Assembly: GCA_963825555.1 (NCBI GenBank) | Contig: CAWGTZ010000008.1 | Coordinates: 15,627-79,626, forward strand | Source: JAGVSR01 sp963825555 | GTDB taxonomy: Bacteria; Pseudomonadota; Alphaproteobacteria; Rhizobiales; Hyphomicrobiaceae | Length of the DNA stretch: 64,000 bases | Direction: 5' to 3' | In this document: in pieces, positions 16,730 to 25,902 of the stretch | Numbering within the stretch: the stretch's first letter is position 1 | Layout of the letters: each line of letters opens with the position of its first letter | The notes under the pieces: model-generated | The model's input: the letters and a program-made list of their open reading frames with translations, nothing else | What the model was told of the DNA's origin: nothing | Databases searched by the model: none | Translations under genes and position numbers: made by a program

Positions 16730-18403
16730 ATGTCCGACCGCTTTCAGTACCCGCTCGCCAGACCCCTCGATCAACTGAAGCCGCATTACGACGTTGTGGT
16801 CGTCGGCTCGGGGTATGGAGGTGGCGTCGCAGCCTGCCGCCTGGCCAGGGCGGGGTTGTCGGTCTGCGTCCTCGAGCGGGGCCGCGAATTCCGCCCGGGC
16901 GATTTCAGCAACGATTGGCGTCACATCCTCAAGGAACTGAAGCTTTCAGGCCGCAAGGTGCGCCTGGGCTCCGACGCCGGGCTCTACGATTTCCGGGCCG
17001 GTCGCGATATTCACGTTTTGACGGCAAACGGCCTGGGCGGCGGCTCGCTCATAAATGGCGCGGTGGCTTTGCGCCCCGAACCCGGGGTGTTCGCCAATGG
17101 CGGCTGGCCGGAAGCACTCTCTCACGACGGGCTGTTCGAGGAAGGTCTCGCCCGAGCCGAACAGATGCTGGGTGTCAATCACTGCCCCGATGCCGAAGGC
17201 TTGGCGAAATTCCAGGCGTTGAAGAGGGGCGCTGAAACATTTGGCGCTCGCGTCGAGACGCTCCCCACGACCATCACCTACCGCTCGCGCAACAGCGGAC
17301 CCAGCGTCGACCCGCGCACCTGTGCAATGTGCGGAGATTGCTGGTCGGGATGCAACAGCGGCGCGAAGAATACGGTCGCCAAGACGTATCTGGTAGACGC
17401 GTCGCGAAATGGTGCGGAAATTTTCACGCTCGCCACCGTGCATCACGTCAGCAAGGACAATGACGTTTGGAGCGTCCATGTGGGAGCGACGCTGCCCGAT
17501 AAATCATCGAAGCCCGCGAGCGAATTCATAATTCGCGCCACTAATGTCATCCTGGCGGCCGGCACTCTGGGATCGACCGAAATTCTTCTGCGCTCGCGCG
17601 AGCGCGGGCTCCAGGTTTCCGACCGGTTAGGCAAGGGATTTTCAGGCAACGGCGACGAAATGCTGATCGGCCGCGGCCTCGATCAGTGCGTCAACGATGT
17701 GGCCGTCGGCTTCCCGCCGCGGGCCGAGACGCCACCTGTTGGCCCTTCCACCGTCGCCATGATCCGTGCCCCCGAAGGCGAGGCGGGAAATGCCACGGTG
17801 GTCCTTCAGGACGGTACAATGATGCCATTGATGGCCATGATGGCCCCCCTCAAAGCCTTCACGGAACTCAATTGGGCACGGGCGTTCCAAATGCTGCGGG
17901 AGGGCCCCTACGGCGGCCATCGCTCGCGCACGCAGGTCTATTACGTGATCACTCCGGATGCGGGCTCTGGTGAAATGCGCCTTGAGAACAACAGGGTCAT
18001 CGTGGACTGGCCAGGCGTCAAAGACGATCCCTGCTTCGAACGCGGCAAGCGCATGGCCACGAGGCTGATCGAGAACCTGGGTGGCTCGGTCGTGAGCAAT
18101 CCTCTCTCGGACCGGGTATTGGGCGGACGCAAGATCACCGTGCATCCGCTGGGCGGGTGCGCGATGGGCGAGAATGCGGCCACAGGTGTCGTCGACGACC
18201 GCTGCCGTGTGTTCGACGTCTCGCGCGGTGCGACCCGCGACGTGCACGAGGGGCTCTATGTGTGCGACGGATCGGTGATCCGTGGATCCCTGGGCGTCAA
18301 CCCGCTGCTCACCATCAGCGCGCTGGCAGAGCGGGCCATGTCCCTACTCGTTGCGTATTCCAGAGAGGACTCCGGCGTGCCGGCCGCGCACCACGTCCAC
18401 TGA
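16730..18403 (+). CDS. GMC-family FAD oxidoreductase (cholesterol oxidase ChoD-like)
   Basis: A 557-residue flavoprotein. The dinucleotide-binding fold YDVVVVGSGYGGGVAACRLA and LERG lie near residue 20-50, GGGSLINGAVALRP follows, and the C-terminal HPLGGCAMGE and CDGSVIRGSLGVNPLLTI are the GMC active-site side. A Cys-rich block, CAMCGDCWSGCNSGAKNT, resembles the CxxC/GC motif of ChoD-type steroid oxidases. The substrate is unknown; steroids or other alcohols are possible. There is no signal peptide. The ATG at 16730 has GGAGGG ten bases upstream. Confidence 0.85.
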   Translation: MSDRFQYPLARPLDQLKPHYDVVVVGSGYGGGVAACRLARAGLSVCVLERGREFRPGDFSNDWRHILKELKLSGRKVRLGSDAGLYDFRAGRDIHVLTANGLGGGSLINGAVALRPEPGVFANGGWPEALSHDGLFEEGLARAEQMLGVNHCPDAEGLAKFQALKRGAETFGARVETLPTTITYRSRNSGPSVDPRTCAMCGDCWSGCNSGAKNTVAKTYLVDASRNGAEIFTLATVHHVSKDNDVWSVHVGATLPDKSSKPASEFIIRATNVILAAGTLGSTEILLRSRERGLQVSDRLGKGFSGNGDEMLIGRGLDQCVNDVAVGFPPRAETPPVGPSTVAMIRAPEGEAGNATVVLQDGTMMPLMAMMAPLKAFTELNWARAFQMLREGPYGGHRSRTQVYYVITPDAGSGEMRLENNRVIVDWPGVKDDPCFERGKRMATRLIENLGGSVVSNPLSDRVLGGRKITVHPLGGCAMGENAATGVVDDRCRVFDVSRGATRDVHEGLYVCDGSVIRGSLGVNPLLTISALAERAMSLLVAYSREDSGVPAAHHVH

Positions 18404-18459
18404 GCCGCCGGCGGACGCGCGAGTAACCAACCCCGAAAAGCCGGCCGGCAAGGCGCGGT

Positions 18460-18786
18460 TCAGAAGCCGCGCCGTCCGACGATACCAGCGTCGATGCAGG
18501 TCTGCTGCACGCGGATGTCACGGCCGACCAGCGCGCAGACATATCGTTTGGTGTTGGGATTGTTACGGATCTGCGCGAATGACACCTTGAGACCGTGGCC
18601 CCGCGCGACATCGGCCAACAGCTTGTCCTGGCAGTAGGGTGTGATCAGCAGTTGCCCGCCGACAACCTGGGCCCCATCGATACATTTAATGGCGGCCTCG
18701 GCGGAGGGTCCGGCGAGACATGCCGCCCATGCGGCTATTGCCAGCCTCGCGAATTTGGCCTGTGACACGCGCTTTTCCTTTTCCAC
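18460..18786 (-). CDS. Small secreted cysteine-containing protein
   Basis: 108 residues from a GTG start. The N-terminus (FARLAIAAWAACLAGPSAEA) is a signal peptide. The mature part has four cysteines in IKCIDG, TPYCQDKLLADVA, RYVCALVGRDIRVQ and QTCIDAG, likely forming two disulfides in the periplasm. I know the pattern only as a conserved hypothetical of Rhizobiales. A second GTG 18 bases downstream (18768) has a better ribosome site (AAAAGG) and is a possible start. It converges with the GMC gene. Confidence 0.65.
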   Translation of the reverse strand: MEKEKRVSQAKFARLAIAAWAACLAGPSAEAAIKCIDGAQVVGGQLLITPYCQDKLLADVARGHGLKVSFAQIRNNPNTKRYVCALVGRDIRVQQTCIDAGIVGRRGF

Positions 18787-18940
18787 ATCCCGGCAGACTG
18801 CCTACCCCCTGCAACCGGAGCCGAAGTCCTGCTTTTGATATATAGCATGTCGCCCTGCCCGAGCGAGGCGAACCCGGTCGCCGTCAAAGGGGTTCCTGGC
18901 AAGTCGCCACCGGGCACATGCGGGAACAGGAGTGCCGTCC

Positions 18941-19912
18941 ATGATGAAGATTTATGACTGCCGGAACGGATCGCTGGCCCCGCAGGCCGAGCCCGATCCT
19001 TCCGGTCCAGGCGCCGTCTGGATCGATCTGGTCAACCCCACGCCCGTAGAAGAGGCGCTGATCGAGAAGGCAATAGGGATCGACGTGCCGACGCGCGACG
19101 AGGCGCGCGAGATCGAGGTCTCGAGCCGCTTCTACGAGGAGGATGGCGCGACCTTCATGACTTCCTACATCATCCACAGCAGCGAGCTGACAATTCCCGC
19201 CACTTCCAACGTGACATTCATCCTGAAGGACAAGCGGCTCGTCACGGTGCGCTACGTCGAGCCGAAGTCTTTCGCCATGTTTGCGCAGCGCGCCGAGAAA
19301 GGCGCCACGACCTGTAGTTCGGGCGGAGCTATCATGATCGGGCTTCTCGAGACGATCATCCAGCGGACGGCCGATCTGATCGAACGCATCCAGGACGAAG
19401 TGGAGAAGTTGACGCACAACGTCTTCAACCTGAAAACCGCACGCCGCGACAGCTCGCGGCGTCTCGATGTGCTGCTCAGGCAGACCGGCCGCGAAGGCGA
19501 TGTCATTTCCCGGGTTCTGGAAACGGCGACCTCGCTAGACCGCACGCTGCATTTCTTCCGCGATACGGCCCGCGAAAGCGGCTTCGATCCGCGCGTGCTT
19601 CAGCGCATCGACGTGGCTCAGCGCGATATTCTCTCGCTCATGGAACACGCACGATTTCTCACTAACCGCATCGGCTTTCTGTTAGAGGCGACACTCGGCA
19701 TGATTTCGACCGAGCAGAACCAGATCATCAAATTGTTCTCGGTCATGGCGGTCATGATGATGCCGCCGACACTCGTGGCTTCGATCTACGGCATGAACTT
19801 CCGCCACATGCCCGAGCTCGAATGGGCCTGGGGCTACCCGCTGGCGCTCTTCCTTATGGTGCTTGCCGCGCTTATCCCATTCCTCTACTTCCGCCGCAAA
19901 GGCTGGCTGTAG
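18941..19912 (+). CDS. corA: CorA-family magnesium/divalent-cation channel
   Basis: A 323-residue inner-membrane channel of the CorA family. A long cytoplasmic domain with predicted helices (ETIIQRTADLIERIQDEVEK, then DIERVLATA-like coiled segments) precedes two C-terminal membrane segments. The first ends in the hallmark YGMNF selectivity motif, and the second is WGYPLALFLMVLAALIPFLY. The positively charged C-terminus YFRRKGWL is typical. A GTG nine bases upstream is the alternative start. It converges with chrA, whose stop is only a few bases away. Confidence 0.93.
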   Translation: MMKIYDCRNGSLAPQAEPDPSGPGAVWIDLVNPTPVEEALIEKAIGIDVPTRDEAREIEVSSRFYEEDGATFMTSYIIHSSELTIPATSNVTFILKDKRLVTVRYVEPKSFAMFAQRAEKGATTCSSGGAIMIGLLETIIQRTADLIERIQDEVEKLTHNVFNLKTARRDSSRRLDVLLRQTGREGDVISRVLETATSLDRTLHFFRDTARESGFDPRVLQRIDVAQRDILSLMEHARFLTNRIGFLLEATLGMISTEQNQIIKLFSVMAVMMMPPTLVASIYGMNFRHMPELEWAWGYPLALFLMVLAALIPFLYFRRKGWL

Positions 19913-19919
19913 CGATCAC

Positions 19920-21221
19920 CTAGGTCGCCGTGACAGCGTGCATCGCCAGGGCGGCCGCCGCCGTCAGTGCCAGCGTCGTCGCGATACCGCGCTTCAGCCC
20001 GAACAAAAGCAGCGCCGCCAGGACAGCGAGCCCCAGCGCATCGAGACGCAGCGACGTCAGATCAGGCCACTCGAAACGCATGGGACCCAGCGTCACCTTA
20101 TCGAGACGTTGAAACAGGACGTGCAGCGTGAACCAGATCGTCAGGTTGAGGATCACGCCGACGACCGCCGAGGTGATGGCCGCGAGTGCCGAACGCAAGG
20201 CAGGGATCGTGTGCAGCCGCTCGATGTAGGGCGCACCGGTAAAGATCCACAGAAAACAGGGCGCGAAGGTGGCCCATAGCGTCACGAGCGCACCGAGCGT
20301 GCCCATGATGACGGGCGATCCGCCCCCCTCCCGCCATGCTGCCAAAGTGCCCACGAACTGGGTGACGAGGATGAGCGGACCGGGCGTGGTCTCAGCCAGG
20401 CCCAGTGCATCGAGCATCTCACCCGCACTCAGCCAGCGATGCGCCTCGACGGCTTCCTGCGCCAGATAGGTTAGAACCGCGTAGGCGCCGCCGAAGGTCA
20501 CAACCGCAAGCTTGGAATAGAGCCACGCCAGCTGGGCGAGGACATGGCCGGCACCGAAAATCCCTGCCACGACAAGAAGAGGCCCAATCCAGATCGCCAG
20601 CCACAGCGCCGCGGTGCGCAGCGTGCGCGACAAGGGCACGACCGCGGCAGATACCGGCGGCGGTGCCGGCGCGCCCCGCGCCCGCACGAAGCCCGCCAGA
20701 GCAGCCGCAAGCACGACAAGTGGAAACGGTACGCCAAAGAGAAAGATGGCCACGAATGCGGCCGCCGCGATCAACAGGTCGGAGGGGCCAGCCAGCGCCT
20801 TGCGCGCCACACGGACCAGTGCCTCCAAAACAATTGCAAGCACCGCAGCCTTGACCCCGAGAAAGAGCGCTTCGGCGACAGGAACCGATCCGAACGCCGC
20901 GTAGGACAGCGCCAGGGCGAACATCAGGAGCGCTCCCGGCAGAACGAACAGAAGACCTGCGATCAGCCCACCCACGACGCCGTGGAGGCGCCAGCCGACG
21001 TACGTGGCGAGCTGCATCGCTTCAGGTCCCGGCAGAAGCATGCAGAAGTTCAGGCCCGTCAGAAATCGCTCGTCATCGATCCACCGCTTCTCGTCGACGA
21101 GCACGCGATGCATGAGCGCGATCTGCCCGGCAGGCCCACCGAACGAGAGCACGCCGATGCGAGCCCACACTTTTGTCGCCTCGCCGAGTGAAGGCCGTTC
21201 TGCCGGTGCATCCGCGTGCAT
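19920..21221 (-). CDS. chrA: Chromate efflux transporter, long two-domain ChrA
   Basis: A 433-residue CHR-superfamily transporter with two homologous halves, each starting with a signature: VLSFGGPAGQIALMHR in the first and VVTFGGAYAVLTYLAQE in the second. The segments FLTGLNFCMLLPGPEAMQLA and LGLAETTPGPLILVTQFVG mark the conserved gate regions. It has about 10-12 hydrophobic helices. It exports chromate in characterised members. I placed the start at 21221, where GAGGGGG precedes ATG and the family N-terminus begins; the frame extends further upstream but without family-like sequence. Confidence 0.92.
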   Translation of the reverse strand: MHADAPAERPSLGEATKVWARIGVLSFGGPAGQIALMHRVLVDEKRWIDDERFLTGLNFCMLLPGPEAMQLATYVGWRLHGVVGGLIAGLLFVLPGALLMFALALSYAAFGSVPVAEALFLGVKAAVLAIVLEALVRVARKALAGPSDLLIAAAAFVAIFLFGVPFPLVVLAAALAGFVRARGAPAPPPVSAAVVPLSRTLRTAALWLAIWIGPLLVVAGIFGAGHVLAQLAWLYSKLAVVTFGGAYAVLTYLAQEAVEAHRWLSAGEMLDALGLAETTPGPLILVTQFVGTLAAWREGGGSPVIMGTLGALVTLWATFAPCFLWIFTGAPYIERLHTIPALRSALAAITSAVVGVILNLTIWFTLHVLFQRLDKVTLGPMRFEWPDLTSLRLDALGLAVLAALLLFGLKRGIATTLALTAAAALAMHAVTAT

Positions 21222-21786
21222 TTCGCCCCCTCGCGCTTGGACGCCTCGACCTAGCTTGGAACCGTGACGCATGAAAGCGCGCGCCCACCGCCCATGCAGA
21301 GCGTATCGGGTCGACCCGCTCCTCGTGGTGCAATGCAGCATCGCATTAACCATGCCGTCTTTTCGTCACAATCTCAAACGGTTCGAAAGTGATCTTGAGA
21401 CCGCACTTCTGCGACGTGCCGTCGCGCACCGGTGACCCAATCACGAAAAATAACAATGCGCCTCAGTGCGTTGACTGATTTATCATGAACGCCGTTCAGT
21501 CGGGTGTCTTGACCGTGTGTGCGCTGCGATGCTTCCGTCCGCCCACCAGAACGGGGGGCCGCTGAGTTCCTCCGAAACAATATCGGCGATCGAGGGTGTT
21601 CTGGTTCCACGCTCAGGTTCCCTCTCAACGCCGGCAAAGTGGATCGACAGGCCGAAGCGCGAGTTCCGCACCCGGAAAAGGGGATGAGCGGAGGTCAGCC
21701 GGCCAGCGGGCAGAAACGCCCCGCGGTCCGCAAAACTTTGCCGGCCGGCCCGAGCGGAGGTCGCCCGATGATAATGGAGATGTAAA
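21222..21786. other. 565-bp region without a recognised gene
   Basis: The stretch between the divergent chrA and rlpA-like genes shows only short frames with no family features. It should contain promoters for both genes. I could not pick out a convincing -35/-10 pair, riboswitch or RNA gene. Confidence 0.4.
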
Positions 21787-22317
21787 ATGCGCATTCTGAT
21801 TTCAGCGGCCGTGGCGATGCTCGCCGTCGGCTTCGCGGACGCCCGGACGGCCAGTGCCGCTTGGGAATGCATGGGGCCGCCCGCGTCCTGCGTTTCGGCC
21901 AAGAAGGTGACAAAGACCCAGAAGGCATCGGCCTACAAGGCCTCTTCCAAAAAGACTGCCTACGCCAACCAGGGCAAGAAGAAGTATTCGTCCAAGAAGT
22001 CGACCAAGTCCTACTCCGCTGCCTCGGGCGGCGGCTACAGCGGCATGGCTTCCTACTACTGGCAGCCCCAGCGCGTCGCCTCGGGCGGCTGGTTCAACCC
22101 GAATGCCATGACGGCAGCCCACAAGACGCTGCCGTTCGGCACCAAGGTCCGCGTGACGAACCGTAACAACGGCAAGTCCGTTGTCGTAACCATCAACGAC
22201 CGCGGTCCCTACATCAAGGGCCGCATCATCGACCTGTCGCGCGCTGCGGCGGTCCAGGTCGGCATGACGAAATCGGGCGTGGCCCCGGTTTCGGTAGCGG
22301 TTCTCGGCAGCGGCTGA
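21787..22317 (+). CDS. RlpA-like septal ring lytic transglycosylase domain protein (copy 1)
   Basis: A 176-residue exported protein. The signal peptide (ISAAVAMLAVGFADARTASA) is followed by a Lys/Ser/Tyr-rich linker with codon use unlike the flanking GC-rich genes. The C-terminal double-psi beta-barrel has GMASYYWQ, NPNAMTAAHKTLPFGTKV, VVVTINDRGPYIKGRIIDLS and KSGVAPVSV. In RlpA this domain cleaves denuded glycan strands of peptidoglycan, and the TAAHKTLPFGT and NDRGP motifs hold the catalytic His/Asp side. There is no SPOR domain. GGAGATG precedes the ATG. A strong terminator follows. Confidence 0.9.
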   Translation: MRILISAAVAMLAVGFADARTASAAWECMGPPASCVSAKKVTKTQKASAYKASSKKTAYANQGKKKYSSKKSTKSYSAASGGGYSGMASYYWQPQRVASGGWFNPNAMTAAHKTLPFGTKVRVTNRNNGKSVVVTINDRGPYIKGRIIDLSRAAAVQVGMTKSGVAPVSVAVLGSG

Positions 22318-22354
22318 GTCCTCTCGAGGGTTGAGCCCTCGATCATGAGCATCG

Positions 22355-22394
22355 GGGCGGTAGGAAGCGCAACAATGCTTCCACCGCCCTTTTT
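22355..22394 (+). terminator. Rho-independent terminator after rlpA-like copy 1
   Basis: The stem GGGCGGT(A)GGAAGC (22355-22368) pairs with GCTTCCACCGCCC (22377-22389) around an 8-base loop with one bulged A. A T5 run follows at 22390-22394. This is the clearest intrinsic terminator in the left half of the window. Confidence 0.9.
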
Positions 22395-22512
22395 CTTGGA
22401 TGCCACGCCCTGCCCTTGGCGTGCCATCGAATCAGATTAGCGGGAATGCTTGAGCGGTCTGGCGCGTTGTTCCCCTGTCCGCCTCTGGCCCCGAACATCG
22501 TCCCGAGCAATC

Positions 22513-22992
22513 ATGCCCACCGCCTTCCGCCTTAGACTGGCCGCCGCCCTTCTCCTCCTGGCCCTTCCTGCAACCCCGCGGGACAGCCTGGCGAACGGGA
22601 CAGAGCTCGATTGGGCAACCGAGGTTCGCAGAGAGACGGCACCCCCCGGGAAGCCGCTCGTGACGGGCTCCACAGGTTCGAAAGCGTCCAAGCCCCATGC
22701 CCTCGACGGCATCGCCTCCTACTATTGGCAGGACCAGATGACCGCATCCGGCGAACAATTCGACAAGCGCGCCATGACAGCCGCCCACCCGACGCTGCCC
22801 TTCGGCACGTTCGTGGAGGTCACGAACCTCGGCAACGGCCGCAAGACGGTGGTGCGGATCAACGATCGCGGTCCATTCAAGCCCGGCCGCGTCATCGACG
22901 TCTCTGAAGCCGCCGCCGACAAACTCGGCATGCGCCAGCGGGGCCTGGCCCCCGTGCGCATCGAAATCGTCACAGCCGCCACCGCACGTTGA
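22513..22992 (+). CDS. RlpA-like septal ring lytic transglycosylase domain protein (copy 2)
   Basis: A 159-residue exported paralogue of the preceding gene. The signal peptide is RLRLAAALLLLALPATP, followed by a short linker, then the DPBB domain: GIASYYWQDQMTASGEQFD, RAMTAAHPTLPFGTFVEV, VVRINDRGPFKPGRVIDVS and RGLAPVRIEI. It lacks the Lys/Tyr-rich linker of copy 1. The terminator between the two copies implies separate promoters. The ATG at 22513 marks the signal peptide start; an in-frame start further upstream would add non-signal sequence. Confidence 0.88.
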   Translation: MPTAFRLRLAAALLLLALPATPRDSLANGTELDWATEVRRETAPPGKPLVTGSTGSKASKPHALDGIASYYWQDQMTASGEQFDKRAMTAAHPTLPFGTFVEVTNLGNGRKTVVRINDRGPFKPGRVIDVSEAAADKLGMRQRGLAPVRIEIVTAATAR

Positions 22993-23089
22993 CATTGCCG
23001 GCCGGTCCCCCGGCTCAGCGATTGCGGACCGGGGACAAGAACCGGTAAGTTGGCGCAAGTTGATACCGCCGCGCGAAAGAAGCACGATC

Positions 23090-23875
23090 ATGGCCGCCGA
23101 AAAGACCATCCCGCCCCGCGCCGAACGCAGCGCCGCGGTGCAGATGCTCCGCACGGCGCTGGTCGAAAGGAAAATGACCCAGGCGGAGCTGGCCGACGCA
23201 GCCGAGTGCCACGAAAAGACCATTCAGAACCTGCTCGGCGGGCGCTCCGTGCGCGACCAGACGCTGTTCGACGTCTGCATGGTGCTGGGACTCGATTTTC
23301 CGAGGGTCAAGGAGTTGTGGTCGGGTGCGATGTCCACGGCGCAGCCGATGGATCTGAAAGGCGAGGGCGGCCTTGTGGCTCCGGTCTACATGGGCGCCTA
23401 CACGCGGGCAGGCGTCGACCACTATATCGGCAGCTATCTGACGCTCAGGCCGGCCTTTGCCAAGCCGCAGAACGTCGTCGCCTACCGGACGGACATCTTC
23501 TGGGATCCGGAATGGCCCTCGCTGATCTTTGAGGAGCGCGACCGGCCCGACGCGCCCTTCTCCCATCGCGGACGGCTCTACATCCCGTCCTCGTCCATGT
23601 TCATCCATCTCGTATCGCTGACGAAGGGCGCCATGCGCATGGTTCTCGTCTCGCAACTCGACAACGCGGGCGAAATGCGCGGCCTTATCACAACACTCAA
23701 CAAGCAGGGACGCTTCTTCGTGCCGGTTTCGGCGCCGATCGCTTACCTGAAGCGCACCGACTTCAGAGGCCAGGCCCTCGGCGAGATCGCGCCATCGAAT
23801 GCGGGCTATGACGAATACAAAGTCATCCTGGATGAAACCGTTACGGAAGGGTACGCGCGCCTCGCCAACCCATAG
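23090..23875 (+). CDS. XRE-family HTH protein with unknown C-terminal domain
   Basis: 261 residues. The N-terminal helix-turn-helix (MLRTALVERKMTQAELADAA, then CHEKTIQNLLGGRSVRDQT) is a Cro/C1-type DNA-binding domain. About 190 residues follow with no family I recognise (VYMGAYTRAGVDHYIGSYLT, LRPAFAKPQNVVAYRTDIFW, VSLTKGAMRMVLVSQLD). This part has a mixed alpha/beta look and could be a ligand-binding or enzymatic module. An upstream in-frame ATG would add ten residues outside the HTH. Its target genes are not evident from context. Confidence 0.75.
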   Translation: MAAEKTIPPRAERSAAVQMLRTALVERKMTQAELADAAECHEKTIQNLLGGRSVRDQTLFDVCMVLGLDFPRVKELWSGAMSTAQPMDLKGEGGLVAPVYMGAYTRAGVDHYIGSYLTLRPAFAKPQNVVAYRTDIFWDPEWPSLIFEERDRPDAPFSHRGRLYIPSSSMFIHLVSLTKGAMRMVLVSQLDNAGEMRGLITTLNKQGRFFVPVSAPIAYLKRTDFRGQALGEIAPSNAGYDEYKVILDETVTEGYARLANP

Positions 23876-23897
23876 CGCAGTTCGTCACCGCACGCGC

Positions 23898-25022
23898 TCA
23901 GCCAGCGGCTCGCTGCGGCCCGTCCTCGCTCTGCCGGGTGGCCTCCACCGGAATCTGAGGCTCCAGCGTTCCGGCAGCAGCAAGCCGCGGACGCCGCCCC
24001 GTCCGGACGGCCTCGAAGTGCGCCCGCAGATTGACCGTCGAACGCCTGCCGATGGCGCGGCGGTGAATGGTCAGCCACTTGTCCGCTTCCTTGCGTCCCG
24101 CATCATGGAGGTGATGAATAAGAGCAAGGTCGGGGTTCATCTTGGTCTCGTCGGAAAGCACCCCCGTGTAGGGAGCGGCCTCGACAAGATGGAAGCGATG
24201 CTGCGCCAGGGGCCTCAGCCGCGAGAATCGCTGCCGGACAGCCCCGCGCATGGCCTCTCGCGCCGTCTCGATGATCTCCACATCGCGGATGAGCGGGGCG
24301 TTGAACGTCAGCCGGTTCACGTGCGCCTGGATCTCACGCGCGCCCGTCGGCAGACCTTCCTTCTTCAAGGGTGACAGCTGCACAATCAGCGTATCCGCGA
24401 CGGGGCTCTCCATGGCGAGCGTCACCAGATCCGGATTGGCGGAGAAACCGCCATCCCAGTACGCGACACCATCGATCTCGACGGCGTGATGCAGCGCCGG
24501 CAAACAGGCGGAAGCGAGCACGGCATCCACGGTCAACTCGTGGCGGCGGAACAGACGCGCTTCACCGGTGGCAACCTCCGTCGCCGCAATGAGAAGCTCC
24601 ACTGGCGCACGGTCGCGGATCACAGAGAAGTCAATGTTCTCCATGAGGAGCCGGCGCAACGGATCGAAGCCAAGCGGATTGAATTCGTACGGTGACCATA
24701 GACTCGCGAGATGCGCGAGCGGCGCAGACCTGCTCAGCGTGAAAAGTACGGGATTGAGGCGGATAAACTCCGGCACACCTGCTTTCGCCACCGCCTCCCA
24801 GACTTGGCGAAGCTTGGTCCGCGCGCCCTGTGGCCCGCCCTCGGCAAGGCCAACGGCGAGCGCAGCCGCGTTGATAGCGCCGGCGCTGGCCGCGCTGACC
24901 CAGCCGAAGCTGAGGTAGCGATCTTCCAGCAGTCGATCGAGAACGCCCCAGGTAAAGGCACCGTGGGTACCTCCGCCCTGAAGAGCGAGATTTATTTTAA
25001 GTCTGCGACGGAACAGTTCCAC
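23898..25022 (-). CDS. Patatin-like phospholipase
   Basis: 374 residues of the patatin family, predicted to hydrolyse ester bonds of phospholipids or other lipids in the cytoplasm. The oxyanion loop LALQGGGTHGAFTWGVLDRL is near the N-terminus. The nucleophile elbow reads AASAGAIN, with Ala in place of the first Gly of the usual GxSxG, a variant I believe is normal in this subgroup. The catalytic Asp is in YWDGGFSANPD. The start is a GTG at 25022. It is the last gene before the B12 uptake locus and probably independent of it. Confidence 0.87.
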   Translation of the reverse strand: MELFRRRLKINLALQGGGTHGAFTWGVLDRLLEDRYLSFGWVSAASAGAINAAALAVGLAEGGPQGARTKLRQVWEAVAKAGVPEFIRLNPVLFTLSRSAPLAHLASLWSPYEFNPLGFDPLRRLLMENIDFSVIRDRAPVELLIAATEVATGEARLFRRHELTVDAVLASACLPALHHAVEIDGVAYWDGGFSANPDLVTLAMESPVADTLIVQLSPLKKEGLPTGAREIQAHVNRLTFNAPLIRDVEIIETAREAMRGAVRQRFSRLRPLAQHRFHLVEAAPYTGVLSDETKMNPDLALIHHLHDAGRKEADKWLTIHRRAIGRRSTVNLRAHFEAVRTGRRPRLAAAGTLEPQIPVEATRQSEDGPQRAAG

Positions 25023-25104
25023 GCGACAGATGCCCCCGCTTGTGATGGTGCGATGGACCGAACCGGTCCAACATCATCTAACGTGTCGCAAGACCCTGAC
25101 CGTA

Positions 25105-25902
25105 TCATGTCAGCGGCGCGACGGGCACTACTGTTGGCACGCCACCGATAACGCCGACTTTCGCCCTGACCCCATAGACACGGGCGATCTCGGCCTCTGT
25201 CAAAACGTCGCGCGTCGGACCAGATGCCGCAATCACACCGTCCTTGAGCAGAAGCGCGCGCGGGCAATAACGCAGCGCCAACCCGAGATCATGCAGCGCT
25301 ACGATGACGGCGCGTCCTTCCGCAGCGATGCGTGTGAAGGTTTCGAAGAGCGATAGCGCATGCGCCGGATCCAAGCCGGCGGTCGGTTCGTCGGCGACGA
25401 GAATGCCCGCATCCTGTGCGAGTGCCCGCGCAATGAGCACGCGCGCGCGCTCTCCGCCCGACAATTCCGAAATGGGGCGATGCGCGAGAGCCGTCGCATC
25501 AGTGGCCGCGAGCGCGGAGTCGATCATGCGGCGATCATCCTCGCTCTCCCCTCTTCCAGGGCCTGATCCATGCGGAATGCGCCCGAGGGCGACAACCGAC
25601 CGGGCGTTCAGCGGCCAGTGCACCGTGCGGTCCTGTGGCAGGAAGGCGATACGACGGCCCAGCGCGCGGCGCTCCAGCGTGCGAAGGTCTGCGCCGTCGA
25701 CGTGGACCTGCCCGGACGCCGGCGCAATGAGACCTGCCAAAACCCGCAGGAGTGTCGACTTGCCAGCCCCGTTTGGGCCAGCGACGGCGATGATCTCGCC
25801 GGGGCAGACATGCAGCGACACGCCGCGCAGAATGTCCCGGCCGGAGAGGCGCACGGTGACGCCATCCGCCGCAAGAGCTGGAGGCGTGCTTTCGGCCATC
25901 AT
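25105..25902 (-). CDS. btuD: Vitamin B12 ABC transporter ATP-binding protein
   Basis: The cytoplasmic ATPase of a metal-chelate-type importer, 265 residues. Walker A is GPNGAGKST, the signature is ELSGGERARVLIA, Walker B is ILVADEPTAGLD, and the H-loop region is VIVALHDLGLALRYC. The ATG at 25902 overlaps the permease stop (ATGA), so translation is coupled. The upstream cobalamin riboswitch and receptor gene make cobalamin the expected substrate; by sequence alone haem or siderophore would also fit. Confidence 0.9.
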   Translation of the reverse strand: MMAESTPPALAADGVTVRLSGRDILRGVSLHVCPGEIIAVAGPNGAGKSTLLRVLAGLIAPASGQVHVDGADLRTLERRALGRRIAFLPQDRTVHWPLNARSVVALGRIPHGSGPGRGESEDDRRMIDSALAATDATALAHRPISELSGGERARVLIARALAQDAGILVADEPTAGLDPAHALSLFETFTRIAAEGRAVIVALHDLGLALRYCPRALLLKDGVIAASGPTRDVLTEAEIARVYGVRAKVGVIGGVPTVVPVAPLT

